A stretch of 64,000 nt of DNA from the NCBI GenBank assembly GCA_950022655.1, contig OX465592.1, positions 3,774,623 to 3,838,622 on the forward strand, read 5' to 3'. Shown piece by piece: positions 12,450-23,558 of the stretch. Origin of the DNA: Alentia gelatinosa. Lineage: Eukaryota; Annelida; Polychaeta; Phyllodocida; Polynoidae. The notes below the pieces were generated by a model. It searched no databases and was not told the origin of the DNA. It saw nothing but the letters and a program-made list of their open reading frames with translations. Numbering within the stretch: position 1 is the first letter of the stretch; every line of letters starts with the position of its first letter. The position numbers and the translations under genes were made by a program.

Positions 12450-15400
12450 ATGGCCATGGCCACCACGGATGATGCTTCTCGGGTTCTCCCACCAAATGCT
12501 TCTTTGGATGTAACACAACAAAAAGAATTTAACCAGAAAGTTCAAAATCTCAAGAAAAAGGTATCTATCTTAAGTCGAAATGTCTCTCATGGTACATTTT
12601 CTGTGTTTTAGTATGCGTTATGGTCATTTGATTACTAAGGACGACGATCGCCTTCATTATCGCCCATTGTTATTGTTGCAAGCGTAACGGACGATTCGCT
12701 CTAATACTAGACGATTTTTTCCCAGTCGAATTCAACGATCCGTACGAAGATGTCTGACGTTATAGAACACATGTATTCATTGCTGTTACGCGATTTTGAC
12801 ATTTAGGGTTAGGTATACGGTTAAGGGGGAATTGGACGCCTTGAGCCTTTTACCGTTTGAGCCTCCTGTCAGCGCGAAAACGTGGACGCCTTGAGCCTAC
12901 CCCGTGGACGCCTTGAGCCTACCTCATTTTAGTTCTGAATAGCGGGTTAGGGTTAGAAAAGGGTTGGGTAAGGGTTAGGGTTGTATATATATGACTATAA
13001 ACCAGTATAAGTACACTTTTCAAAGTTTTTTACATGTAGATGCTCAAGGAAACCAAAATGGGGTAGGCTCAAAGCGTCCACAGGGTAGGCTCAAGGCGTC
13101 CACAGAAAGGCTCAAGGCGTCCAGGGCTCGAATCGTCCCGGGCTCAAGGCGTCCATGAACCCGGTTAAGGTATGAGAATACGCCGTTTTAAGGTTTCCCA
13201 TAACCTCTTGCGGCGCAGCCAGTTTCCGGTGTCAACAAAGCCGCCGCGACACGATAGCGCCGGCCGCACATAGCGTTATATCATGGTTCGACTGGCATTC
13301 GCGGCGAGACGCGCAACAGAAAACGGCAAATAAACATATACTCCGTACCATAAATCGAAATGTTACCTTAATAAATGTTTAGCGGATGTATTTGGCTACC
13401 TTCTGATCTTTATTTTGAGTTCCTACGCTCATTATTAAGGAAATTATGATACCAAAAGCATAGACTTGGCAAAGCCTGTGTACGGGAGGTAAGATTGACG
13501 GGCGGGAGGCGTGGGAGTGCCGGCAGACACCGCTATAACGTCAGAGCCTCTCGGACTAATGAGAAATTCAAGTTATTTTACTTGGAAATATCAAATTTCG
13601 GAATGCACTGGGGCCCCTGCCATTGTCTACATTTCCGGATATAATTTTACATAGAAATGTGGCGGGCCCGTTGAGCCGGGCTGATCTGGTAGCAGGTAGA
13701 AACGGTCCGGAGTAATTTCGGCCCGACATTCGCGGCGGAACGCGGCAAATAAACATATATTCCCATCATGAATCTAAATATAAATTTGCTGATCGTTTTC
13801 CTTATCTCTTTAGCAGTTTATTAGTCTTCACCTGGTGCTTCTAGGTGATTTTTTTCGAATATTCACAGAGTCATGACTTGCCAAGTCGTTGTCGGGGATG
13901 GGAGACCGACAACAGGCCGCCCACACTCCGACGCCTCTCTCCCGGGTCCGTGGAGGGGAGGCGCCGGGGGGCGGGCGGGCCGATATTACCTCGGGCCGTT
14001 CTTACTCATATTCGTGTCAAAGCCCGCAGACGGCCGGGTCCAAGGCGAGCAAGTGGTGGTTTCGTGTCATATCATAACTCTGTGAATAATTACCAGGTCC
14101 CTTGTCAAATATCAAATTCTCAAATATCCATCAAGGTAGACCCTTAATGTGTACAGTATGATATTGATATCTTTTTTTCTTAGTCCCTAGCTGGCAGTCT
14201 TCGCAGTGGTGACAGCCTCGGACACGAAGCCATAGCAGTTTTCCGTACTTAGAATCAGAATTATACACATAATTATTGTTTTCCACATGTTTTATGATGC
14301 ATTTTAGACTCTGGTTATGATTGCAGACATACCAGTGACTGATATCGCTTTTTTTCGTGGTTTAAACCCACCTAAGAATTCATTGTTTACATTGTTCTGG
14401 TAGCCATACGACAGGGTCTGCTATACCGGAAACTGGTTGCGAGAGCGCGAGAGAGCACGAGACTTGGGATTGTAAATGGGCCTATGAAGCCAACACGTAC
14501 CCTAGTCCTAGAAGTGCTGGTACTGCCTCCGGGAAGAATATTGGACGATACGCTTGGAAGCCAGCACGCTTTGGACGATACGCTTCGGAAATTGGACGAT
14601 ACGCTTCGTTTTCGAGAGGCGACGTTCTCGCACTCGCGGTGAACCTCGTAACAAACAATGGCAAATAATCATATTGCCTATCGTGAATCAAAATATAAAC
14701 TCACCAACTTTTTGTTCGCACATCTTTAGCTATTTCTTGGCGACCCAAATAGCTACGTATTTAATACTAGAGTATAGGGTTGGATTCGTCTGACCAGGTT
14801 ATCTACTTGTCTTTATTTGAAATTCTTACGTCAATTCTTGACCAAGTCCTGACATTAAAACTTAATAAAAGAGAAAAAAACAACCTGTAGCGTCCGTCGG
14901 TCACATTGAAAAGGATTGATTGAAATAAGTCTACGAGAGTGAAAAGTTTAATCATTGATGATCTCTATTAACTCAAAGGGTCCCCTGGAACGTTAAACCA
15001 CAAACAAACACTGCTCTGATTAGCCTTAGGGTGGTGGTTGGTTGTTGTTTTTTTTTGGTGGGGGGGGGGGGGGGGTGCAAAATTATTATCAAAATTCCCA
15101 AGGGTATGGGAACTTTTTTTTTTTTTATCATTTATGTGAACTTTTTTTTAGTATTCCCAAAGAGGGGACTTTTTTAATTTCCTGGATTGGGGGGTCAACT
15201 TTATTTTACTGATTTATGTTGAGAAATTTGTGTTGTAAATAATTAACCCTACATTTGAATTTATTTTCAGTCGAAAAAGGCATCGCGAGGTGTGATATAC
15301 GTTGGTCATGTGCCTCATGGTTTCTTTGAGGAGCAGATGAAAGGATACTTCTCTCAGTTCGGTACAGTTACAAGACTACGAGTATCGAGAAGCAAAAAGG

Positions 15401-18275
15401 TGAGCGTCAAATGAAGGGTTTATAAATCTCATTCATTAGAAGTTCAGTTTTAACAAGACGTGGCCCAAAACACCTCTATGGCAAGCCAGAAAAAAAACAT
15501 ATAGAAGTTCAAGTAAACCGTGTTAAAATGACAAGTCAAAAGAAAGGATCCTCAGAGTTACCTGGAAAGAAAAATGTCTATATATGTTAATAAAGAGATG
15601 AGGTAATGATGATTATCGGTTTGTCCACACAGTAACCTTCTTTTTAACGGGTCTTTGGTCTCAATAGTTCATCAAGGTATCCTTTATAATCTTTCTTGAA
15701 TTTGTCCATAGTCACAAGTTTGTAGTTTCGCCGGTAGATCGTTCCAAAGTCTAGCTCCTCGATAGTATGGGCTTTTAAATACTGTGGAACTCCTGGTATT
15801 CTATATAAAAAAAGTTTAATTTTTCATGACTCCTGGTTAGTCTTCCATTTATATTTAACCACTTAGTTTTTAATCTATACTTATACATCAAAGTAGATAA
15901 TTGTATTTACGCCTGGTTTCCAAATTTTTTATTTTTCAGCCTCGTATCGTAAACATAGATAATGTTTCTGAACTTTCTCAGCACTTGAAATACGATGTTT
16001 GTGTATCTTTTATCTATTTTCAAGATTGCAATAAAACAGGGTTAGCAGTAGATGAAAATCAAATTTTGCTTTGATCATAATTCGAAAAATTGTAGTGGCT
16101 AACCAGACACTAACTGAACAGGTGGAACTGACCCGTCTGTGGACTGGTCACACCAAACTGACATATGGGCACCTACTAAGAGGTGAAGTAGCACCTGTGT
16201 GCCAGACATGCAACACTCCACTGAGTGTAAAACATCTCGTGCCACATTGTCAGGCCACAAAGTAGAGCAGGAAGAAAGTACAGTGTTATCCATAACACTG
16301 GCAAAAGAGAAATTCTTGACTTCCTCAGGGAATGTAAGATTTCAGATAACATATAATCGAGAAGAGTAAGATGCCTGGATCAACCAGGCAGCATACGTTA
16401 TTATTCCAAGGATATATGTAAAAGTAAACCAAAGTAAGTCTAATTGAACAAATTGGATGTTAAACTACCAAAACAAAACAAAAACTGTTTGTGGGTTGTG
16501 TCTTGATGCAATGAATCTATTAATCCAGTTCGCAAAGCTCCTTTACAGACCATAAGTGGATATTAACATTCATTCTCATCCTTGTTTTACAGTCTGGCCG
16601 CTCTAAGGGATATGCATTCGTCGAGTTTGAATCAGCTGAAGTTGCCAAGATTGTTGCGGAAACCATGAATAATTATCTTATGTTTAACAAGCTCCTAAAA
16701 TGTAAGTACCTTATTTCCCAGTAGTATCATCTAGCAACTGACTTCATGCACCATTCATATCTGCTTGATATTTACATTATCGATGTTCAAAATATGGCAA
16801 ATTGGAAGTTGATTATATTCTGTCCTTTCCTGGAACCAAATATTTTTCGTGTACCGCCGAAGTGTTAGGACACAACTACATTTTTTTTTGCTGTGGAAAC
16901 ATTAAAATCAATGAAGACTTTTAAACTAATAATATAGTAAAACGTATTTACCTTGTTGGGATGTCGTATGGCATTTCTCTCGATAAAAATACTAAATGAG
17001 ATTGTAGAATAAGTTGAATATTATAATCAAAAGTAACAGGGTAAAAGAAAAAGGCAAACCTCCCCAGAAACCCAAGCCCGATTTGATGGAGAGTAACGAT
17101 GTGTTTTCCAAGTTTTCTCTTAGGCAGTAAAGTATACACCCACAAATGTGCTTGGATAGTGGACAGCGGATCTATGGTTGGCTTTTTCACAGCGCTATCA
17201 TTGCCACGTCTAATTAATCTCTACTTTTCTTTGTGCAGGTCAGTTAATCCCGGAAAGTAAGGTTCACGAGAGCACGTTTAAGGGATGGAAGAATCCCTTC
17301 TCGGCACCAAAGAGTCACACACTGAGCATCGCGCGACACAACAGTCTGAAGAGTGCCGCCAAACAGAAGGTCTCCGCGCAGAGGTTCCAGAAGAAAACCG
17401 CCAAAACCATATCCAAGCTGGCCGAGATGGGCATACAGTACGACTTCCCAGGAACAAAGGTACATTTCTTTATACAGGGATGTAAGTTTTCCGACAATTG
17501 ACGGAATTCCGACATTTCATATACACCGGTAATACTAGAATATTATTCATAGCCATTCTATTACAAATTAATATATGTAAATTTATTCTTTTTATTAAGT
17601 GTTTTTTAAATTTCCGATTTTTTTCTCAGTCCTGACTTTCATCCCTGTTTATATTTTTTATTATTGTCAACAATTCGCCTACACACTTGTAACTCATCCA
17701 GCTGCATGCTTGTATATCTGTACGCAAGACTATGTACCTTATCTTGTTGATATTGATGCATCAGAATTTTTTTTTTTTTTTATGCATCAGTCAGATATGT
17801 CAGTTTTCCACTTTTCCGTGGAAATCCACTTTTCCATATTCAGTATATACATGTTGTATGTAATTTCTTTCCTTACGTCAAACAAATATGATATGGATTT
17901 AGCCTCAGTAACACCATTAAAACAGTGGTTTGAAACTCCCAACAGACCCTCAGCCCCATGCCGTGACAGACAGGGACATTTTATCCATGTTTTCTCAGTC
18001 TCTTTGTGGCGGAAAAATCCACATGAAAAATATTTCCACTTTTTTCCCTGACCCCAACTGACATCCCTGAGTCCAGTGAAATAAAAGTTCTGAAAAAACT
18101 GTGACCCGTAACTAACAAACAGCTTTATACTTTGCAGAAAGTCGAGACTTTGAATCCATCAGAAAACGTCAGTGAAACAGAAGCTGTAGATAAAGACCAA
18201 CCAGAAAATAACCCTTTCTCACCAAGAGTGACTCGAAGCAAGAAAAACAAGAAGCAGAACGTTAAAAACACATAA
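12450..18275 (+). CDS. NIFK: NIFK, nucleolar RRM protein (MKI67 FHA-interacting)
   Basis: Five exons: 12450-12560, 15271-15399, 16593-16701, 17239-17459 and 18138-18275 (stop 18273-18275). They join in frame to 235 aa. The single RRM spans exons 2-3: RNP2 VIYVGHV, then [18 protein letters not shown], then RNP1 KGYAFVEF and [12 protein letters not shown], all diagnostic of NIFK. Exon 4 gives [14 protein letters not shown] and a basic tail ending IQYDFPGTK. Exon 5 is a short Lys-rich tail with RVTRSKK, shorter than the vertebrate Ki-67-binding tail. In animals it acts in the nucleolus in large-subunit pre-rRNA processing. Two in-frame ATGs (12450, 12456) are possible starts. AATAAA at 18292 is a likely poly(A) signal. 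Introns carry a foldback element and a LINE fragment. Confidence 0.9.
12826..13158. mobile_element. foldback element with telomere-like core, copy 1
   Basis: The left arm has GGACGCCTTGAGCCTACC direct repeats, and the right arm has their reverse complements. The core has TTAGGG-rich text (GGGTTAGGGTTAG, GGGTAAGGGTTAGGG) and TATATATGACTATAAACC. A copy with an inverted core is at 36484-36826. It lies in NIFK intron 1. Confidence 0.75.
13190..14800. repeat. GC-rich islands with a repeated 3' module
   Basis: A module with GCGGCAAATAAACATATA and a later TTAGCAGTTTATT-like end occurs near 13320, 13740 and, diverged, 14650. It separates GC-rich blocks (13200-13310, 13620-13740, 13890-14050). The third block is bounded by TATTCACAGAGTCATGAC and its imperfect inverse near 14085. 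At 14545-14610, GGACGATACGCTT is repeated three times. No protein is recognisable. Confidence 0.45.
15059..15077. repeat. poly(G) tract
   Basis: An almost uninterrupted G run in NIFK intron 1, followed by T-rich runs. Similar poly(C) tracts lie near 32163 and 37770. Confidence 0.8.
16071..16490 (+). mobile_element. 5'-truncated non-LTR retrotransposon, 3' end
   Basis: The frame 16071-16265 encodes [18 protein letters not shown] and the Cys/His stretch [17 protein letters not shown]. This is typical of the RNase H/C-terminal end of I- and Nimb-like LINE ORF2 proteins. It stops at TAG 16263-16265 and is followed by about 200 bp of 3' UTR ending AAGTCTAATTGAACAAATTG and GATGTTAAACTACC plus CAAAA runs. 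A second copy of the UTR is at 25545-25765. It is decayed and in NIFK intron 2. Confidence 0.7.
17800..18075. repeat. dispersed ~250-bp repeat, copy in NIFK intron 4
   Basis: Starts TCAGTTTTCCACTTTTCC and ends CCCCAACTGACATCCCTG, with CAGTGGTTTGAAACTCCC inside. Same family as 7510-7770. Confidence 0.6.
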
Positions 18276-18694
18276 TATTGTTGTTATTGTATAATAAAGG
18301 AATTGTCAAATAAATCTTATAATCGATTGAGTTTTCTGTTATCTTTATATATGTACTGCTAATATTTATATGAATGTGAATATTTTTGTTCTGAAATCAT
18401 TCCTGTCCCGAAGAAGGCTTGATTTAAAATTCTTAATTTTCTTTTTTAGCTCCTGCTTGGGGATTCCCCCAGCACCTTATTACATCTATCTGGATCTAAC
18501 TTCAGTAACCTCACAATTCATTGATGGTTGTCCCACTTCTCATTTCCCGGAAGATACAGGAGTTCGTGGCAATGTCATCACGAGGCTACAATATACAGTT
18601 ATAAGGTTTTCATGCTGTGGATATAAAAATAAATAGGGGTAGATGCGGTGTTTTTCCCTGACAGTATCACTTTCATTTTGAGAAGTTTAACCCT

Positions 18695-18795
18695 TTAGCT
18701 ATGCTATGATGCCTAGAGGCATCCCCAGTCATAGTACACCATTATGCCTGGAGGCATTCCTGGGCATAGTACATCATGATGCCTGGAGGCAATAT
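18695..18795. repeat. ~40-bp tandem repeat, 3 units
   Basis: ATGATGCCTAGAGGCAT, ATTATGCCTGGAGGCAT and ATGATGCCTGGAGGCA, spaced by CATAGTACA text. Each unit holds a small GCCTNNAGGC palindrome. Confidence 0.8.
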
Positions 18796-19865
18796 TTCCA
18801 AAATTTAAGTTATTGCTATTTTTCAATGAAATAATGCGAATATTTTTTATAATATATTCTAACCTATGTAAAAACTATATCCTAGTTAATATCATTACTA
18901 TTATATAACATTCTAATTATTTTGGATTACCATGGAGGTCTGATATAATGATGTCACTGTGGATATTGTGAAAAGTGCCAGCGTACTACAGGGGCGAACA
19001 TGATACTGTAGCAGCATATTTCAGGGTGTGTATTTGGTGCTATGCCGCATAGTGAAAGGGTCACAGGAGATGTTTCTGAAAGAATCTGAACTCTCCACAT
19101 GGACAACTAACAATTCATCATGTGCATCAAAAGAAAGAAGCGACACATGTTTTGCTAAACGACAGTACTTTTACATACCCCAGATCATATTTATTTTAAT
19201 TGGAAATATATACAGGATTATGATCACAAATTCGGAAAGATAGCAGTACATATACATCAGTTACAAACAATATGTCTGCGGTCGTCTTAATATGATCTAA
19301 TCAACACTGGATTCATCCTGGACAAAGTACAGGAGAACCCCGCTTAAAGGCAAATGGTGATAGTCGGATGATTTCTAAATTCTATTGAGTTTTGCAAATA
19401 ACTAATAAAAAACTCAGGATAATATAAGTTCCATATATCAGCAAATAGAAAATGCACAAAAATGGCATGTCACCATGCTAGCTTCTATAGGAGAGCCATC
19501 TGAAGAAGGTAAGTGCTTATCTATTGGTGTCTATGGGAAACCGCTATATTTTCATGAAACCAGATGGCAGCACCAGTGTTAATTGAGAAGAAACCGGGGC
19601 CGCTTCGATACCTACCCGCATTTGTCTTTTAGGAACACACTCTGTTCCCAGCAAATTGTCCCTGGGACACGGAACGTCCCTTCAGCAGGGCTTTCAGTCT
19701 GTCGATGGTTAGGCTATGTAGTATATTATACCTGTCTATACAGGTGGCACTATGGCATAGAGACACTGTTATAACCACATAGGAACATAGAAAGACAATT
19801 GCCTTAAGCCGGGTGACCCTAGAGCAGGGTTTTACTGTATGCGCATCTGCAATGCTTGAAGATAT

Positions 19866-19990
19866 AGACAATAATCGATGGTTTTGTCTATGGGCGGTCA
19901 AAAACGACGAGGGGGTCGTGCATAGTAATAACATGAGCATCAGCCTCAAGTGATTTACAAAGCCGCCTATCCACAAAACCATAGTTTGTT
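19866..19990. mobile_element. foldback MITE (GATGGTTTTGT family), copy 1
   Basis: ATCGATGGTTTTGTCTATGG on the left and CCTATCCACAAAACCATAG on the right form long inverted arms. Copies are at 25445-25842 and 38276-38418. The right flank TTGTATTTGTTGTCC is shared as well. Confidence 0.7.
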
Positions 19991-20138
19991 GTATTTGTTG
20001 TCCATTTTTCCAGTGAATTAAACCCAGGAATTGCCATATCAAATGGTATATCACTAGGGACTATTTTTTTTCCTTATACCATGATTTTGAGGCCATATGC
20101 CAATGGTTATGGTATATGACTGATTTTAAACAAATAGT

Positions 20139-20516
20139 AGTGGTTTACTGAGTCTCATACATTCTCAATGGATAATTTGTATACCATGGAAGATACACCA
20201 TGGGAAGTGGTTTACTGGTTCCCATACATTCTCAATGGGTACTTTGTATACCATGGAAGATAAATAATGGGTTGTGGTTTACTGAGTCCCCATACATTCT
20301 CAATGGGGACTTTGTATACCACGGATAATACACCATGGGTAGTGGTTTACTGAGTCCCCGTACATTCTCAATGGGTACTTTGTATACCATGGATAATACA
20401 TAATGGGTCATAGTTTACTGAGTCCCTGTACACTCAATGGGTACTTTGTATACCATGGAAGATACATAATGGGTTGTGGTTTACTGAGCCCCCGTTCATT
20501 CTCAATGGGGAGGATA
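20139..20516. repeat. ~67-bp tandem array, about 5.5 units
   Basis: Units start GTGGTTTACTGAGTCC and contain CATTCTCAATGGG, CTTTGTATACCATGG and ATACACCATGGG. It abuts the 3' end of the GPCR gene and would be transcribed in its 3' UTR. Confidence 0.9.
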
Positions 20517-20525
20517 TTAAATGTT

Positions 20526-21491
20526 TTAAAACCTGGTTTGAGGGATGACTGAAGATTTAATTTTACTTGGCCTTTTCTTGGAGCACCACGCTGCCAGATG
20601 AACCTTGACTGCAGTCCGGAAATCTATATTAAACGTGTTGAATATGAATGGATTAAAGACAGTACTTAAGTACCTCAGAACAAGTGTTACGTGAATGGGG
20701 GACTCTAGATGTTCATTATTAGAGTCACTGAATAAAGTCACACCACTGAGGATGAGACTGGGAAGCCAGCAGATGTAGAGAAGTCCAAACAGGAGCCCCA
20801 CCATGGAAGCAAGCTTGGCGTCTAAAAGAGTCGGTTTCTGTTTTCCTGGCTGACCGGAAGTGTTCCTAATACGGCGTCTCTGGTTTAGGGTGATGCGCAG
20901 AACGCTTCCGTGAAGGAATGTCAACACGATTAGAGCCACAGAGAAGAGGACCATAGTGAAGAGGGAGTGGGCTTTGTTCTGACAGCTCCCTTTGTAGGTT
21001 TCCGCAGTTAGGAAGATAATAACTCCGCAGACGACAGACGCCACCCAGCTCGACAGACGCAGCCCACGCAGCGTTCCCGGCTTCAGCAGCGTTCCGTGAC
21101 GTAGTGGACACATAACCTTGACGTAACGCTCCACGGATAACGTCACCAGGCAAAGCACAGACGAAACCAGTGACGTCATACTGAGGGCCAGTGACGTAGC
21201 ACACAAATAGGAGAACTGACCATGAGTGGCAGTGACCGGAAGTAACCGGGTGATGGCCCAGAATATGAGGCCTACACCGACAAATAAGTCGGCAACACAG
21301 AGGTGGGCAATGAATATATTATTGGCCTGGCGGAGAGCAGTTGTCTGACACAGTAAGGCCATGATCAGTAAGTTAACAAGAACAATGCTGCAACCAACGG
21401 CGAGAAAGACAAACACAAATGGCTGTCTGGATGTGTAGCTTTCATGTTTGCTGATTAAGCTGAAGTTCAGTTCCAAGGTCTCTATTTTCAT
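20526..21491 (-). CDS. Class A (rhodopsin-family) GPCR, intronless
   Basis: 321 aa in one exon, ATG 21489-21491, stop TAA 20526-20528. Seven hydrophobic segments are readable. TM1 has LVNLLI (Asn1.50), TM2 AHLCVADLF (Asp2.50), TM3 starts with YLC (Cys3.25) and ends VERYVKV (ERY instead of DRY). TM4 has SSWVASVVCG (Trp4.50), and ECL2 has a Cys (GSCQNK) for the usual disulfide. TM6 carries ICWLPS, TM7 NPFIF (NPxxF). TM5 has no proline at the usual place, a trait of lipid and melanocortin-type receptors, but this is too weak for a ligand call. The N-terminus is short with a possible glycosylation site, and the C-tail has Cys and Lys/Arg-rich text. It is a surface receptor coupling to G proteins by family; ligand unknown. 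No intact partner gene is adjacent. Confidence 0.85.
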   Translation of the reverse strand: MKIETLELNFSLISKHESYTSRQPFVFVFLAVGCSIVLVNLLIMALLCQTTALRQANNIFIAHLCVADLFVGVGLIFWAITRLLPVTATHGQFSYLCATSLALSMTSLVSSVLCLVTLSVERYVKVMCPLRHGTLLKPGTLRGLRLSSWVASVVCGVIIFLTAETYKGSCQNKAHSLFTMVLFSVALIVLTFLHGSVLRITLNQRRRIRNTSGQPGKQKPTLLDAKLASMVGLLFGLLYICWLPSLILSGVTLFSDSNNEHLESPIHVTLVLRYLSTVFNPFIFNTFNIDFRTAVKVHLAAWCSKKRPSKIKSSVIPQTRF

Positions 21492-21599
21492 GACTCACAT
21501 TGAGTAAGGGCCTTGCTGTGTTCGGTTTCAAGTATATTCCTTTGCAGAATTATAAACACTTAACTTAACCATGAAGGGATATTCGGCATGAAATCCTGG

Positions 21600-21930
21600 G
21601 TGCATAGCTGGAATAACTCGGTTAATGACTGCATCTGGATGACAGACCACTGGAACTATCCGAGATGTTTGTATTCAAGGGTAAATCTCACACATCTGAA
21701 ATGTTTCTGATATCCACATCGTGAAAACCTTACAACTCAAACTACGTGAGATGTTCCTATTCAAGTGTAGATCTCCCACATTTGAAACATTTCTGATATC
21801 CACAGTGTGAAAAGCTTATAACTGTATCTGGACGACAGACCGCTCAAACTCCCCAAGATGTTCGTATTCATGGGTATTTAGATCTCACACATCTGAAATA
21901 TTCCTGACATCCACAGCATGTCAATCCTTT
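21600..21930. repeat. ~115-bp tandem repeat, 3 diverged units
   Basis: Each unit runs GAGATGTTNGTATTCA, then AGATCTCACACATCTGAAA, then TCTGATATCCACA and GTGAAAA. It lies just upstream of the GPCR start, so it may overlap its promoter or 5' UTR. Confidence 0.75.
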
Positions 21931-22077
21931 CATATCCGGTGATTTCCATCTTTATGGATGTTGTTGGTCATAATCTTCCCAAATATTCCGAAGCGTGAAC
22001 TAAAAATGGTCTCTTTTACACTCCTCACAATATGAGTAACTCGCATAGACTATCCTCCGTGTCTACGCTGTTTCGGC

Positions 22078-22285
22078 TTAGTTAAGGTTCCACGTCTTGT
22101 GCTTAGACTTGTTCTGTTGCTGAGGCAGTGCGGTACTCTTGTCCTTGGCAGTGTGGCTGAGAGGAGCCTCCATAGAAACACACTGAGTCAATATGTACAC
22201 TGGAGTCCTGCAGGGGTCTTGGTGGTGGAGATACTGCGCCCGTTCTGACAGGATGAAGGTGCTATGATTAGTGGCAATCACAAAC
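22078..22285 (-). CDS. possible terminal exon, unidentified
   Basis: After an acceptor-like CTGGCAG the minus strand reads FVIATNHSTFILSERAQYL, then HHQDPCRTPVYILT, and a Ser/Gln/Lys-rich tail to a TAA at 22078. Residue composition is protein-like, but I do not recognise the family. It may pair with the segment ending at 23558. Confidence 0.3.
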
Positions 22286-22571
22286 CTGCCAGCGGAATTA
22301 TTGCACCTCTAGTGGCCAGGTCAAGTGCTCCTCAACCCCCACAAGTACTGCCTTCCAATCAATTATCGGAGAAGAAAACTTATTACCATTTTCCTGAATT
22401 GATAATTGCAAAGGAATATTAGAAAGGAAATTTATGAAATTTCGCTGTCAGAGCTCATATCCCATCGAGTTTGAATAGCATGGTAATTCCCAAGGCGAAG
22501 CTGCATTAATTATGTAGCGATTCAAACGAGATGGGATCGAACTCTGACCATAAACTTGAATAGGTTTCTGA

Positions 22572-22706
22572 ATTTATCTCACCCCTCACATTAACTAATG
22601 TGCTAACATTTGTAACATAATCCCCCATTGAGTAATTTTTCTAAATACTCAATGGTCATTGATAACAAGTTCTCAATTTTAAGTCTATGGGGAAGTGGGG
22701 TGATAT
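22572..22706. mobile_element. MITE, TTATCTCACCCC ends (subtype 2)
   Basis: TTTATCTCACCCCTCACATT at the left, with CTATGGGGAAGTGGGGTGAT at the right. The upstream flank (GAATAGGTTTCTGAA) also matches the 6652 copy. Confidence 0.5.
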
Positions 22707-22724
22707 AATACCTTCCAATCAATT

Positions 22725-22985
22725 TTCCGAGAAAACGACCTGGAATCCATATTTTCATTTAAGAATAGAAGATTTATTCCTCATGGAATATATATACCAA
22801 ATTATTCAATTCGACCACAGACCATGATCTCCCACTGAACCTTCCCACTGCCCCATGTAAAAACTTAAGCTTTCCGTTGATTCCCCACTGTAATGTGTAT
22901 GTAATGTGTATACCTTGTATTGCAATGAAAAATGAATCAATGTCTTTTTTCTGACCCCAAGTGGCAACCCTGCTAAATGTAAAGC
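22725..22985. repeat. dispersed ~250-bp repeat, diverged copy
   Basis: Contains TCAATTTTCCGAG, CACTGAACCTTCCCACTGCCC and a final GACCCCAAGTGGCAACCCTG; same family as 7510-7770. Confidence 0.45.
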
Positions 22986-23013
22986 ATCAGGCTAATTTGA
23001 AAATCCATGTAGT

Positions 23014-23063
23014 CCAGTCTAAACAGAGGCACGCATGTTCATGCATGCCTCTGCTTAGACTGG
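23014..23063. repeat. 50-bp palindrome
   Basis: CCAGTCTAAACAGAGGCA and TGCCTCTGCTTAGACTGG are inverted arms around a CGCATGTTCATGCA centre, with only one or two mismatches. The right arm continues into direct GGTTCCCTG repeats at 23061, 23128 and 23218. Confidence 0.85.
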
Positions 23064-23479
23064 TTCCCTGCACAATTGAACACTAGGACAGGTAACGCAC
23101 GATTTGAAACGACCTTGAACTTCTCTGGTTCCCTGCTTATTCGTAGCGAAGGGGGAACCAGCCAAAAGTTTCCCATGCCCCCTTGTGAATGACCGTGGAA
23201 CCAGCATATGTATTGGACAGGGAACCAGCCTAATACAATCCCACAAAGCATCAGAACAATTATGGCCGTTACCCACGATGCACCAGAAAAAATGGTGGGC
23301 GTTACCTGGCCTAATATGTGAGTGAGTACACAGGCCAGGCTTCCAGGCTATCCTCTGCTGCTCTCTTGCTGTTGAGACTGAAGTGCCTGCCATTAAGGGA
23401 GTACTTGTGTTAAAAGTAGAAGCATATTGATCTATTTATTGGTGGGGGTTCTCTGCTGATAAACTATTGGTCAGGCACG

Positions 23480-23558
23480 CTGCACTTTGTCCACTGCTTC
23501 TTGACTTTTTCACAATCTTATCGTATTGCTCGATAAAGGAAAGGGCCAGGAGCACCTC
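23480..23558 (-). CDS. possible internal exon, unidentified
   Basis: Behind an acceptor (TTGTTTAG, AG at 23559-23560) the minus strand opens EVLLALSFIEQYDKIVKKS, an amphipathic helix-like sequence. The donor is not clear, so the low boundary is approximate. No family recognised. Confidence 0.3.

Larger units (their letters stand above)
18276..20525. other. intergenic between NIFK and GPCR 3' ends
   Basis: No exon recognised. It holds a ~40-bp repeat at 18700-18795 (GATGCCTGGAGGCA three times), a possible pogo-like pair (19330 and 19838), a foldback MITE at 19866-19990 and the 67-bp tandem array at 20139-20516. Confidence 0.6.
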
